The notes: a model not told the origin generated them from the sequence alone. A stretch of DNA of 64,000 bases from Bacillus sp. CH140a_4T (GCF_008923725.1 NZ_WBPF01000022.1:98913-162912), one strand, 5' to 3'; shown: positions 26,368-34,690, counted from the first letter of the stretch. Numbers and translations are program-made.

Positions 26368-28017
26368 TTATTTTACGCCTACTGCATCATAAGCTTTCGT
26401 TACAGCTTGTACAGCTTTAGAATCTTTACCATATAAATCTTCAGCTGACTGAAGTGCCGCTTGACGCATCATCTTAAAGTCAGAGTTTGCAGTTAAATAC
26501 TTCGTAAGAGCACGGTAATAAATTTTTTCTGTCGCTTCACGGCCTACTCCAGTTACTTTCACGCCGTAATGCTCTCCGCCATCAGATACTAAATATGCAG
26601 CTTTATTGTTAATACTACTGTTAATATGAACGCCGCCATTATCAGCTGTTCCAGTGTAGCGTTTATTGTAGTGATCTGGGTAACCTTCACCTGGTTTTAA
26701 TGGATTTGGAATAGATGCTGGATCTTTCAGAGAACGAAGTGCATCACCAGGTTTTCCAGGTGTATAAATGTCAGCACCTAAATCCCAGCTCTTCTTCTCA
26801 ACCATGACACCCATAATATCAGATAACGACTCATTTAACGCACCTGACTCATTTTTATAAACAAGGTTTGCTGTATGTTCAGTTACAGCATGCGTTAATT
26901 CGTGACCGATAACATCAAGTCCCGCAGATAACGGCACAAATGTTGTACCATCACCATCACCATACATCATCTGAATACCGTTCCAAGCTGCGTTATTCCA
27001 GCTTTCACCTACGTGAACAGAGGAAATAAGCTTCGCACCTTTATCATCGAAAGAGTTACGATTAAATGTCTTTTTGTAGTAATCATATACTTTCCCTGCA
27101 TTTACATGCGCATCAACCGCTGCTTTGTCATCAAAGAATTTATTTTTACTTTCTACTTCAATACCTGTATGTCCGAACCATTGTGAGAATATATTAAACA
27201 AGTTTTCATCCATATTCTCTGCATCGAATGTATGAACACCTTGTCCTCGTTTACCATCAAATAAATGGAATGCTCCTGTTTTCTCATCTTGCGCAATTTC
27301 AAATGATTGTTTAGCGCCTAATACTCCGTAACCAAATCCTGTAATGTGATCTACAGCATTATATTTCTCAATCACATTTCCATTCGTTGCATCAACAAAA
27401 TAATGCCAATATCCTGGAGCTGGCTTTGAAATTGATGCTTTCACTAAGTATGCAAGATAGTAATTCCCATCTTTTTCATACACATATAAATCTTTTTTCA
27501 CACCGTCATAATTCTTTACTGCACCAATTTCTTTCTCAATATCTGCCTTTGCAATTGTTTCTGCTTGCTCTGCGCTAATCTTTGCAAACGCAGGAATATT
27601 TTTATCCTCTAAATTCGGAATAACTTGTCCGAAGAATGCTTTTACATTATTTTCTTTATCGAGTGTAACAGTTTGATCTGAACCATACACAGGAATGTTG
27701 TTATGTTTTTCAACTAACTTCACGTGTGTTGTGCCAGATTCAGCATCTTTTTCTTCCCCAACGACATTGAAATGTTTATCAATATTTCCTGCTAATTTGA
27801 ACATATCTTTCTTACTTTCTAAATATTGAAAGACCGTTTCTTTTTTATCTAGTCCTTCTGGTGCTTTCCATTCTTCACCTATGTATGCAGGTGTTTTAAA
27901 TTCTTGATGATATTGAATTTTTTGTTCTTCTGCTTTCGTTGTCGTTGCTCCAAATGTTCCAAATCCCCCGGCGATAACAGTTAAGGCTAATGCTGATGAA
28001 ATGACTTGCTTTTTCAC
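26368..28017 (-). CDS. npr: Bacillolysin, M4 (thermolysin) family neutral protease
   Basis: 549 aa from GTG 28017 (MKKQVISSALALTV), with GGGGAA seven bases upstream; 20 earlier open codons are ignored. It has a signal peptide of about 30 residues, then FTP and PepSY propeptide domains (about 40-230) and the M4 catalytic domain. Zinc site: HELTH at 372-376 and Glu396 in GALNESLSD. The active-site loop is DNGGVHINSSINN. It is a secreted zinc endopeptidase matured by self-cleavage. No nprR or nprX lies nearby, and no PlcR box was seen. Confidence 0.95.
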   Translation of the reverse strand: MKKQVISSALALTVIAGGFGTFGATTTKAEEQKIQYHQEFKTPAYIGEEWKAPEGLDKKETVFQYLESKKDMFKLAGNIDKHFNVVGEEKDAESGTTHVKLVEKHNNIPVYGSDQTVTLDKENNVKAFFGQVIPNLEDKNIPAFAKISAEQAETIAKADIEKEIGAVKNYDGVKKDLYVYEKDGNYYLAYLVKASISKPAPGYWHYFVDATNGNVIEKYNAVDHITGFGYGVLGAKQSFEIAQDEKTGAFHLFDGKRGQGVHTFDAENMDENLFNIFSQWFGHTGIEVESKNKFFDDKAAVDAHVNAGKVYDYYKKTFNRNSFDDKGAKLISSVHVGESWNNAAWNGIQMMYGDGDGTTFVPLSAGLDVIGHELTHAVTEHTANLVYKNESGALNESLSDIMGVMVEKKSWDLGADIYTPGKPGDALRSLKDPASIPNPLKPGEGYPDHYNKRYTGTADNGGVHINSSINNKAAYLVSDGGEHYGVKVTGVGREATEKIYYRALTKYLTANSDFKMMRQAALQSAEDLYGKDSKAVQAVTKAYDAVGVK

Positions 28018-28130
28018 TATAACATTCCCCATTCCCATAAAGATTTTTGACACTTTTATACAATTCTTGTTTTTCAAGTTGATACCTTTATCGAAAATTT
28101 GAGAAAGTTTTTTCTGACAATTCTACTCAA

Positions 28131-28163
28131 AAAAAGAGGACATCTACTCGATGTCCTCTTTTT
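28131..28163 (-). terminator. Terminator of the MarR-pirin operon
   Basis: AAAGAGGACAT-CGAGTAG-ATGTCCTCTTT with a T run on the minus strand. Confidence 0.88.
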
Positions 28164-28173
28164 CATAAACGCT

Positions 28174-28872
28174 CTATTGTCTTTTCAATTCAATTGCTAA
28201 ATAATGAGATTGCTCTTTCGCTTCAATATGAATATCTTCTTCCACCGCTTCTGCTGCATCACGCATAACAAGACTTTCACCATTTATTACACTACTTCCT
28301 TCAATTTGTACAAGGTACAATTGACGACCCTTTTGCACAGGAAAATGAATTTCTTTTCCTGCATCTAACGATAAAGAATATAAATTCGCATCTTGGTGAA
28401 TTTGAATTGGTGCCCCGCCTTCTAATGGAGATACCATATGAAACCATTCGTTTTCACGTTTGCTCCAATCAAATGTAAACTCACCATAGTTTGGTTTATG
28501 GTCCTCACGGTCTGGTAAAATCCAAATTTGTAGTAAACGAAGTGTTTCATTTCCTAAATTATGCTCACTATGAAATACACCTGTGCCAGCACTCATATAT
28601 TGAACATGCCCTCGCTCAATTGTTCCGCGGTTCCCCATGCTATCCTCATGTGTTAAAGCACCATCTACAACATACGAAATGATTTCCATATCACGGTGCG
28701 GATGCATATCAAAACCTGTTTGCGGTGCTACTAGGTCATCGTTAATGACACGTAATGCACCGAAGTTCATGTTATTAGGATTATAATAATTCGCAAATGA
28801 AAAATGAAAATGTGTATTTAGCCAACCGTGATTTGCTCTTCCCATATTTTTATGATCAACTTTTCTAAACAT
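28174..28872 (-). CDS. Pirin family protein (YhhW/YhaK-like)
   Basis: 232 aa from ATG 28872; GAGGTGAA lies just upstream. It has a bicupin fold with pirin metal-site motifs: FDMHPHRDMEIISYVVDG and the second-shell region MSAGTGVFHSEHN. Some homologues show quercetin 2,3-dioxygenase activity; the physiological role is unknown. It lies 50 bp downstream of a MarR gene in one operon, so a stress-linked role is likely. Confidence 0.9.
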   Translation of the reverse strand: MFRKVDHKNMGRANHGWLNTHFHFSFANYYNPNNMNFGALRVINDDLVAPQTGFDMHPHRDMEIISYVVDGALTHEDSMGNRGTIERGHVQYMSAGTGVFHSEHNLGNETLRLLQIWILPDREDHKPNYGEFTFDWSKRENEWFHMVSPLEGGAPIQIHQDANLYSLSLDAGKEIHFPVQKGRQLYLVQIEGSSVINGESLVMRDAAEAVEEDIHIEAKEQSHYLAIELKRQ

Positions 28873-28923
28873 ACTCTTCACCTCATATTATCTCGAATTC
28901 AAGATTTATTTTTAAATTTTTTC

Positions 28924-29334
28924 TCACTGTAATTTTTTTAGTAATTGTAATAATTGATGTTGTTCTTCTACATTTAAATTTTGAAACTGCTTCGCTTGGA
29001 ACGTTTCTTGAGGCGGGACGATTTCCTCATATAAAGCTTTTCCCTTTTCTGTTAACGAAATATATTTTGTAGTACCTTCTTGTTCACGACGAATCCACTC
29101 CAGCTGCTCCATTTTATTTAACAGCTGCGTGATATTTCCCTTCGTAACAAATAATTTATTTCCGAGCTCTTGCTGCGTTAGACGATTATGTCCTCCAACT
29201 TGAGCTAGCACATCAAACTGAGCGGCAGATACATTCCATTCTTTCAAATGCTGATTCGTCTCACGAATACTTTTATTATAAAAACGTGATAAACGAAACC
29301 ATAATAGTAATCCAAGTCTATCTTCTGTTTTCAC
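28924..29334 (-). CDS. MarR-family transcriptional regulator
   Basis: 136 aa from GTG 29334, with GAGGTGA upstream. The winged helix-turn-helix has LTQQELGNKLFVTKGNITQLLNKMEQLEWIRRE and the wing KYISLTEKGKALYEEI. The N-terminal dimer helices resemble the MhqR/OhrR group, but there is no clear redox cysteine. The dyad in its own promoter (29363-29378) indicates autoregulation and control of the pirin gene. Confidence 0.92.
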   Translation of the reverse strand: MKTEDRLGLLLWFRLSRFYNKSIRETNQHLKEWNVSAAQFDVLAQVGGHNRLTQQELGNKLFVTKGNITQLLNKMEQLEWIRREQEGTTKYISLTEKGKALYEEIVPPQETFQAKQFQNLNVEEQHQLLQLLKKLQ

Positions 29335-29362
29335 TCTATCACCTCGCTCGTTTCATACCAAT

Positions 29363-29391
29363 AGTTTAGAGCTAAACTTTATAAAAGTCAA
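29363..29391 (-). promoter_or_regulatory. MarR operon promoter with AGTTTAG-AG-CTAAACT operator
   Basis: TTGACT (29386-29391), 17-bp spacer, TAAACT (29363-29368) on the minus strand. A 7-bp perfect inverted repeat (29363-29378) covers the -10 and part of the spacer. Confidence 0.75.
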
Positions 29392-29415
29392 TCACTTACT
29401 TTTAGTAATTAACAA

Positions 29416-29452
29416 AGAAAGCACAGTGCCATTTCTCCACTATGCTTTACAT
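29416..29452 (-). terminator. Terminator-like hairpin
   Basis: AAAGCATAGTG...CACTGTGCTTT on the minus strand, overlapping the end of the small HExxH gene. Confidence 0.55.
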
Positions 29453-29881
29453 TAACTTTCTATTTTTATATTCATCTAACTTCCTCTCCGCGAACTTCCT
29501 CGCATCTTTCTCAATCCATCTATCTTCATACAATTCATTTCCAACATACAATACCTCTCTCTTATGCTGCATCGCATGGCGAAATTCATGTAGTAGTGTT
29601 TTGAGCACTTGCTCATACTCTTCCCATATACAAACAAAAATTAATTGTTTTTCTTTATGATAAAAACCACCTACTGGGAATAAAAATTCCTCTTCTTCTT
29701 CTCCTAATGATAGAAGCACATGATTCGCATCACACGTATCACAAAAAATAACTGGCGTTTTACATACTTCAATAAGTGAAAACACATCATCTCTAAGCCT
29801 TTTGACATCCCAAGGAAGCTCCGAATCCAACACATACCAATTCTCCACCTGTTGATATACATTTTGAAACTGGAGTTCCAT
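29447..29881 (-). CDS. Small HExxH metallopeptidase-like protein (144 aa)
   Basis: LLHEFRHAMQH (residues about 96-106) is an HExxH zinc motif, followed by WIEKDARKFAERKL, whose acidic residues could supply the third ligand as in IrrE/ImmA- or SprT-type proteases. No signal peptide. It has a CDTCDAN dicysteine stretch at about residues 47-53. No regulator partner lies next to it. The family is not firmly recognised; activity is inferred from the motif only. Confidence 0.7.
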   Translation of the reverse strand: MELQFQNVYQQVENWYVLDSELPWDVKRLRDDVFSLIEVCKTPVIFCDTCDANHVLLSLGEEEEEFLFPVGGFYHKEKQLIFVCIWEEYEQVLKTLLHEFRHAMQHKREVLYVGNELYEDRWIEKDARKFAERKLDEYKNRKLM

Positions 29882-29978
29882 TTCTCTTTATTCCCCTTTC
29901 CAAGCACCTTTTTCTATATGTATGCCACAATACGGTAAATATTAAACGTATTCTTTCATCCTTGAAAAAATGCCAATA

Positions 29979-30012
29979 AAAAAAGGATCTATGTCGACAT
30001 AGATCCCTTTTT
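29979..30012 (-). terminator. Terminator of khtTU
   Basis: GGATCTATGTCGACATAGATCC, a perfect 11-bp stem, with T runs on both sides. Confidence 0.88.
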
Positions 30013-30044
30013 CATACATATCTTGTACTTTGATTTTAAAAAAT

Positions 30045-31244
30045 TTAGCTTTTCTCCATATCCCACTTAAAGATTTTATTTAAAAATTTATATACATTCT
30101 TTGACTCTTTCGTCAAAAGTGGACCTAAGATCGATAGTATAAGCACGTATAGTGCTGAGAATGGTTTCAATACTGACATTAGACCACCGGCGATGCCGAT
30201 ATTGGCCATAATGATGGAGAATTCTCCTCTTGAAACGATTGTTAATCCAATATTTGTTGACGCTTTATGAGATAATCCAGCTTGTCGTCCTGCAATCATC
30301 CCTGCTACAAAGTTACCGATGATTGTAAGAAGGACAGCACCTAACGTTAACCATATCGCTCCGCCCAATGAGAACGGATCAATACTTAATCCGAAACTGA
30401 AGAAGAAAATAGCTCCGAAAAAGTCTCTAAATGGAACAACGAGATGTTCAATTCTGTCACTATGCTCTGTCTCAGAGAAAACCAATCCTAAAAGAAGTGC
30501 TCCAATTGCTTCGGCAACGTGAATTGTTTCTGAGAAACCTGCAATAAAGAATAACGAAGCAAATACTACAATAATAAAAATTTCATCTGAACTAATATTG
30601 AGCAATCTATTTAATAAAGGCGTAGCCTTCCTAGCCACAATAAAGAATAGAAGCATGTACCCTAAAGCAATTCCAATCGAAGTGAGAGCACCTAAGAAGG
30701 AAGCATGATCCCCTAGAACTAAACCAGAAACAACTGATAAATACACAGCAAGGAATATATCTTCAAACATAATGATTCCTAAAATTAATTCGGTCTCATT
30801 ATTACCAGTTCTTCTTAAATCCACTAACACTTTTGCAACGATAGCACTAGAAGAAATCGTAATAATCCCCGCAATAATTAAGATTTCTAGTAAAGGGAAC
30901 CCCATTATAAACCCGTATAATAATCCAAGTGAAAAGTTAATTAAAATATAGATTGTTCCGCCAATCGCAATAGAACGTCCAGATTTAATTAGTTTTTTCA
31001 TCGAAAATTCTAGCCCTAGATAAAACAGAAGGAACAGAACGCCAATCCGTCCAAGGAAGGAAATGACACTTGCACTTTCAATAAATTTGAAATCGATAAC
31101 ACCTATTGTCGGCGCGTGTGGCCCTACTAACATTCCAAGAACAATTAGAAAAGGAATTACTGAGAATTTAAACTTTCCAGCAATGACTGCCGCAATTGCA
31201 ACTAATACTAACGCTGTACCAACTTCAAAAATTAAAGTATCCAT
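30045..31244 (-). CDS. khtU: K+/H+ antiporter subunit KhtU (CPA2 family)
   Basis: 399 aa with 12-13 hydrophobic segments and the CPA2 core: LGRIGVLFLLFYLGLEFS, IAGIITISSSAIVAKVLVD and RGEFSIIMANIG. It matches B. subtilis KhtU (YhaU), which exports K+ in exchange for H+ under alkaline and methylglyoxal stress when gated by KhtT. The start directly abuts the khtT stop (31245). Confidence 0.92.
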   Translation of the reverse strand: MDTLIFEVGTALVLVAIAAVIAGKFKFSVIPFLIVLGMLVGPHAPTIGVIDFKFIESASVISFLGRIGVLFLLFYLGLEFSMKKLIKSGRSIAIGGTIYILINFSLGLLYGFIMGFPLLEILIIAGIITISSSAIVAKVLVDLRRTGNNETELILGIIMFEDIFLAVYLSVVSGLVLGDHASFLGALTSIGIALGYMLLFFIVARKATPLLNRLLNISSDEIFIIVVFASLFFIAGFSETIHVAEAIGALLLGLVFSETEHSDRIEHLVVPFRDFFGAIFFFSFGLSIDPFSLGGAIWLTLGAVLLTIIGNFVAGMIAGRQAGLSHKASTNIGLTIVSRGEFSIIMANIGIAGGLMSVLKPFSALYVLILSILGPLLTKESKNVYKFLNKIFKWDMEKS

Positions 31245-31742
31245 CTAGTCAGTCCCCCTATTCGAAAGTAACTCATTAATAATTTTTTTAATTTCTTCTC
31301 TCTCACCAGAAACTACAAGCATATCGCCTTCTTCAATTACCGTCTCTGGCCCTGGATTGAATAGCTTTTTCATGTTCTTCTTCATAACTGCAATGATCGT
31401 TACACTATACATTTTTCGTATTTCAAGATCACCAATTGTTTTTCCGATTGCTGGCGCTGCATGCTCCACCTTAAACCACTCAATTGCTAAACCTTCAAAG
31501 ACCATTTCAACATTTTCTAATGCTCTAGGCTTATATACCATTCCACCTAATATCGCTGCAATTTGTCTCGCCTCTGAGTCACGTAATGAAATACTTGAGA
31601 TGCTTTCTTCGTGGTCTGAATCAAAATGGTACATTTCTCTACGTCCATCATCATGAATGACAATCACCATTTTTTCGTTCCCTTTCGTAACAACTTGAAA
31701 CTTATAACCAATACCCGGAAGTTCACTTTCTCTAATATTCAT
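31245..31742 (-). CDS. khtT: K+/H+ antiporter regulatory subunit KhtT
   Basis: 165 aa from ATG 31742 (MNIRESELPGIGYKFQ), with GGAGG upstream. The length equals B. subtilis KhtT; earlier open codons belong to the spacer. An N-terminal domain is followed by a TrkA-C (RCK_C) domain at about residues 75-160 (IGKTIGDLEIRKMYSVTIIAV...GDMLVVSG), which binds nucleotide to gate KhtU. Confidence 0.92.
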   Translation of the reverse strand: MNIRESELPGIGYKFQVVTKGNEKMVIVIHDDGRREMYHFDSDHEESISSISLRDSEARQIAAILGGMVYKPRALENVEMVFEGLAIEWFKVEHAAPAIGKTIGDLEIRKMYSVTIIAVMKKNMKKLFNPGPETVIEEGDMLVVSGEREEIKKIINELLSNRGTD

Positions 31743-31797
31743 GTTTAGTTCCTCCTCAATAATTTTTATTTGAGTTTTCTGTTTTTCTGTCTTTTGT

Positions 31798-31971
31798 TCA
31801 TCCAATCAATTTTAGAAATTCTAACCATTCAGGATACCTATGCGTTGGAAATCTTTTATTGTAATAATAAGTGGCTCCTAAAAAGATACTTAAAGATGTA
31901 ATGATAAAAAATATATTACTTCTCGTTTTCAAACTCTTAAGGCTTACATTCAATAAAGATTCTTCTTTCAA
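31798..31971 (-). CDS. Small single-pass membrane protein upstream of khtT (57 aa)
   Basis: TTG 31971 with AGAGGGG upstream. The product is MKEESLLNVSLKSLKTRS, then a hydrophobic helix (IFFIITSLSIFLGATYYY), then a short charged tail ending LKLIG. It ends 55 bp before khtT with no terminator. It occupies the position of KhtS in the B. subtilis operon but is half that length and shows no clear likeness, so it is not named. Confidence 0.6.
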   Translation of the reverse strand: MKEESLLNVSLKSLKTRSNIFFIITSLSIFLGATYYYNKRFPTHRYPEWLEFLKLIG

Positions 31972-32091
31972 ATTATCCCCTCTTCCTTGCTTTACATTTA
32001 GTTTTTTAAAATGTAAATAATTCTAAAAATATTACGATGTAACATAATCATAACATAAAATAGATTTAAGTAACATCATTTTTTAGAAAAA

Positions 32092-32120
32092 TTGATTCTC
32101 GTATATTTTTTGCATATAAT
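32092..32120 (+). promoter_or_regulatory. Promoter of the first AGCS symporter
   Basis: TTGATT (32092-32097), 17-bp spacer, TATAAT (32115-32120). Confidence 0.8.
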
Positions 32121-32152
32121 TTTCTTATTACGAAAAAAAGGAAGTGTATTAT

Positions 32153-33586
32153 ATGGTTGATATCTTTAGCAGATTCCTTGAGGTAACGAATAATATTTTA
32201 TGGTCATATATTCTTATTGCAATGCTAATCGGCTTCGGTCTTTATTTCTCTTTCAAATTAAAATTCGTCCAAATTACTCATTTCGGTGAGATGGTCAGTT
32301 TAATTAGTAAAGGGTTTAATCGAAAAGAAAAAAAGAAAGATAGCATCTCCCCATTCCAAGCATTTTGCTTAAGTGCAGCGGCACGTATCGGTATCGGAAA
32401 CTTAGCTGGTGTAGCATTAGCCATTTCAATGGGTGGACCCGGCGCAATATTTTGGATGTGGTTTATCGCTATCCTTGGGGCAGCTACTAGTTTCGTAGAA
32501 TGTACGCTCGCGCAAATTTATAAAGTAAAAGATGGCAGCAGGTTCCGTGGTGGACCAGCATATTACATGGAAAAAGGATTAAACAAACGCTGGATGGGTG
32601 TTTGGTTTTCACTTCTTATTACAGTTGCGTACGGATTAATTTTCAATTCTGTACAAGCAAACACAGTAACAATAGCGTTTGAAAATGCTTTTGGACTAGA
32701 GCGAACGATTGTAGGAGCTCTATTAGCTTTATTAGTTGCAGTTATTATTTTTGGTGGTATCAAGAGCATTTCACGTATTACAGAAATGATCGTTCCTCCA
32801 ATGGCGATCATTTATATTGGTGTGGCTATTTTTGTCGTAATTAACAACTTCAATATGTTACCAAGCATTTTTACAGAAATATTTAACAGCGCATTCGGTT
32901 TAGACCAAGCTATCGCTGGTGGTATTGGAGCAGCAATCAAATTCGGAATTCAGCGCGGTTTATTCGCGACAGAAGCAGGTATGGGTAGCTCTCCTAACGC
33001 TGCAGCAACATCAGATGTATCTCACCCTGTAAAACAAGGACTTGTTCAAGCATTAGGAGTTTTCGTAGATACATTCTTAGTATGTACATCAACAGCGTTT
33101 ATCGTATTATGTTCTGGCCTGTACAAAGGATCAAATTTAGAAGGTATTGAATTAACACAACAAGCATTAAGTTCACAAATTGGACCGTGGGCAAGTACTT
33201 TCTTAGCGATTATTATTTTCCTATTTGCTTTCAGTTCTTTACTAGGAAACTACTATTATGGTGAAACAAACATCGCATTCATTAAAGAAAGCAAAACATG
33301 GTTACTGATTTATCGTGTTGCAGTTGTCGGAATGGTATTCTTCGGATCAATCGCGGCCCTTCAAACAGTTTGGAGTTTAGCTGATTTCTTTATGGGACTA
33401 ATGGTATTCACAAACTTAATTGCCATCTCATTCCTGAGCAAGTTCGCCTACGCAGCTTTAGTAGACTATATTAAGCAAAAGAAACAAGGAAAAGATCCTG
33501 TCTTCGTTGCAAGTTCTATCCCTGGCTTACAGAATACAGAGTGCTGGGATGGACAGGATGTAGAAGAGAAACAGCAGGCTGTATAA
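32153..33586 (+). CDS. Alanine/glycine:cation symporter (AGCS family), copy 1
   Basis: 477 aa from ATG 32153, with GGAAG upstream; a GTG three codons earlier overlaps that site. About 11 membrane helices carry AGCS signatures: ARIGIGNLAGVALAISMGGPGA, FRGGPAYYMEKG, ATEAGMGSSPNAAAT and FSSLLGNYYYGE. It takes up alanine or glycine with Na+ or H+. The C-terminal tail KKQGKDPVF...SIPGLQNTECWD is shared almost exactly with the two other copies at 40415 and 42191. Confidence 0.95.
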   Translation: MVDIFSRFLEVTNNILWSYILIAMLIGFGLYFSFKLKFVQITHFGEMVSLISKGFNRKEKKKDSISPFQAFCLSAAARIGIGNLAGVALAISMGGPGAIFWMWFIAILGAATSFVECTLAQIYKVKDGSRFRGGPAYYMEKGLNKRWMGVWFSLLITVAYGLIFNSVQANTVTIAFENAFGLERTIVGALLALLVAVIIFGGIKSISRITEMIVPPMAIIYIGVAIFVVINNFNMLPSIFTEIFNSAFGLDQAIAGGIGAAIKFGIQRGLFATEAGMGSSPNAAATSDVSHPVKQGLVQALGVFVDTFLVCTSTAFIVLCSGLYKGSNLEGIELTQQALSSQIGPWASTFLAIIIFLFAFSSLLGNYYYGETNIAFIKESKTWLLIYRVAVVGMVFFGSIAALQTVWSLADFFMGLMVFTNLIAISFLSKFAYAALVDYIKQKKQGKDPVFVASSIPGLQNTECWDGQDVEEKQQAV

Positions 33587-33590
33587 TAAT

Positions 33591-33617
33591 TAAAAGCAAA
33601 AGCGGCTCGTTCAGAGC
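33591..33617 (+). repeat. bcr1-like repeat fragment
   Basis: TTAAAAGCAAAAGCGGCTCG plus TTCAGAG matches the start of the repeat copies at 34248-34530, but only the left end is present. Confidence 0.55.
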
Positions 33618-33637
33618 ATTAGCTATATATCAAACAA

Positions 33638-33670
33638 AATCCCTATTACTCCACAGTAATAGGGATTTTT
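33638..33670 (+). terminator. Terminator of AGCS copy 1
   Basis: AATCCCTATTACT-CCAC-AGTAATAGGGATT with a T run. Confidence 0.88.
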
Positions 33671-33716
33671 ATTTACAACAGTTCATAATTTGTTCAAATT
33701 AATTCCAGCAAAAGGG

Positions 33717-33745
33717 TTGATTTATATCAATTACTAGATTATAAT
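33717..33745 (+). promoter_or_regulatory. dps promoter
   Basis: TTGATT (33717-33722), 17-bp spacer, TATAAT (33740-33745). The -10 lies within the PerR box. Confidence 0.85.
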
Positions 33746-33770
33746 AATTATAAATTAGTAATTGATATAA
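33722..33770. promoter_or_regulatory. PerR box within a 49-bp near-perfect palindrome
   Basis: The centre, TTATAATAATTATAA (33739-33753), matches the PerR consensus TTATAATnATTATAA exactly. Beyond two unpaired positions on each side the symmetry continues as TTATATCAATTACTA / TAGTAATTGATATAA. In total 22 of 24 position pairs are complementary. Confidence 0.85.
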
Positions 33771-33799
33771 CATAACAACTCAAAAGGAGATTGATCATA

Positions 33800-34240
33800 A
33801 TGAACAAACAAGTAATCGAAGTATTAAACAAACAAGTAGCAGACTGGAGCGTTTTATTCACAAAACTACACAACTTCCATTGGTACGTAAAAGGACCTCA
33901 ATTCTTCACATTACATGAGAAATTCGAAGAACTATACACAGAATCAGCTACTCACATCGACGAAATTGCAGAACGCATTTTAGCAATTGGTGGTAAACCA
34001 GTAGCAACAATGAAAGAATACTTAGAACTATCTTCTATTCAAGAAGCAGCATACGGAGAAACTGCAGAAGGGATGGTCGAAGCAATCATGAAAGACTACG
34101 AAATGATGCTAGTCGAACTGAAAAAAGGCATGGAAATCGCTCAAAACTCTGATGACGAAATGACATCTGACCTATTACTAGGCATCTACACAGAACTAGA
34201 AAAACACGCTTGGATGCTACGTGCTTTCTTGAATCAATAA
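33800..34240 (+). CDS. dps: Dps-family ferroxidase / DNA-protection protein
   Basis: 146 aa from ATG 33800 (GGAG upstream). Four-helix Dps fold. Ferroxidase ligands are spaced as in known Dps proteins: His27 (HNFHWYVKG), His39, Asp54 and Glu58 (HIDEIAERI). It stores iron and removes peroxide. An exact PerR box at the -10 indicates derepression by peroxide. The codons are highly regular, suggesting strong expression. bcr1-like repeats follow directly after the stop. Confidence 0.95.
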   Translation: MNKQVIEVLNKQVADWSVLFTKLHNFHWYVKGPQFFTLHEKFEELYTESATHIDEIAERILAIGGKPVATMKEYLELSSIQEAAYGETAEGMVEAIMKDYEMMLVELKKGMEIAQNSDDEMTSDLLLGIYTELEKHAWMLRAFLNQ

Positions 34241-34247
34241 TATATTT

Positions 34248-34370
34248 AAAAGCGGAGGTGACTTGCTCAGAACAGGAGGGCATTGGAGCTCCTGACGAAG
34301 AGGCGTTCTTTGCCTCACAGGAAGGCGCGAAATGACCGACTGTTCTAGTCACCGGAGCTGGATACCACTG
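34248..34370 (+). repeat. bcr1-like interspersed repeat, copy A
   Basis: About 123 bp from AAAAGCGGAGGTGACTTGCTC to GAGCTGGATACCACTG. It matches in character the bcr1 repeat of the B. cereus group (GGAGCTCCTGACGAAGAGGC core). Complementary segments allow a long RNA hairpin. Confidence 0.7.
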
Positions 34371-34490
34371 AAAGCGGAAGCGGCTTGCTCAGAATCGCAG
34401 GACATTGGAGCTCTCGACCTTGAAGTGCTTTTTGCTTCGAGCGAGAGAGGGAAATGACCGGAGATTCTAGCCGCTGGAGTTGGATATCAC
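34371..34490 (+). repeat. bcr1-like interspersed repeat, copy B
   Basis: About 120 bp in direct tandem with copy A. The ends are the same (AAAGCGGAAGCGGCTTGCTC, GAGTTGGATATCAC) and the centre has diverged with compensating changes (CTCTCGACC...GAGCGAGAG). Confidence 0.7.
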
Positions 34491-34494
34491 CTTT

Positions 34495-34530
34495 AAAAGC
34501 AGAAGCGGCTCGTTCAGAGTCGCTTTTTTC
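34495..34530 (+). repeat. bcr1-like repeat fragment C
   Basis: AAAAGCAGAAGCGGCTCG then TTCAGAGTCGC and a T run: only the left 30 bp of a third copy. Confidence 0.6.
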
Positions 34531-34560
34531 TATGGGGTTGTCGCGCATATCAGTACATGA

Positions 34561-34690
34561 AATTTATATCAGCGATTTTCTATTTATATCGGCGATTCCA
34601 TTAAATATATCAGCGATTTTCGCATTATATCGGCGATTCCGTCAAATTTATCAGCGATTTTTCCAATATATCGACTTACCGACAAATCAC
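34561..34690. repeat. Array of ~21-bp units, copy 3 (longest)
   Basis: Five units alternating TATATCAGCGATTTTC and TATATCGGCGATTCC, then the terminal block ATATCGACTTACCGACAA and CACGACAATAT. It is the most regular copy of the family also seen at 5025 and 10134. The rest of the gap to 34838 shows nothing clear. Confidence 0.8.

Noticed and set aside
33591-34690. Insertion sequence or integron-like attachment region
   Set aside because: No transposase or integrase gene and no terminal inverted repeats; only short non-coding repeats.
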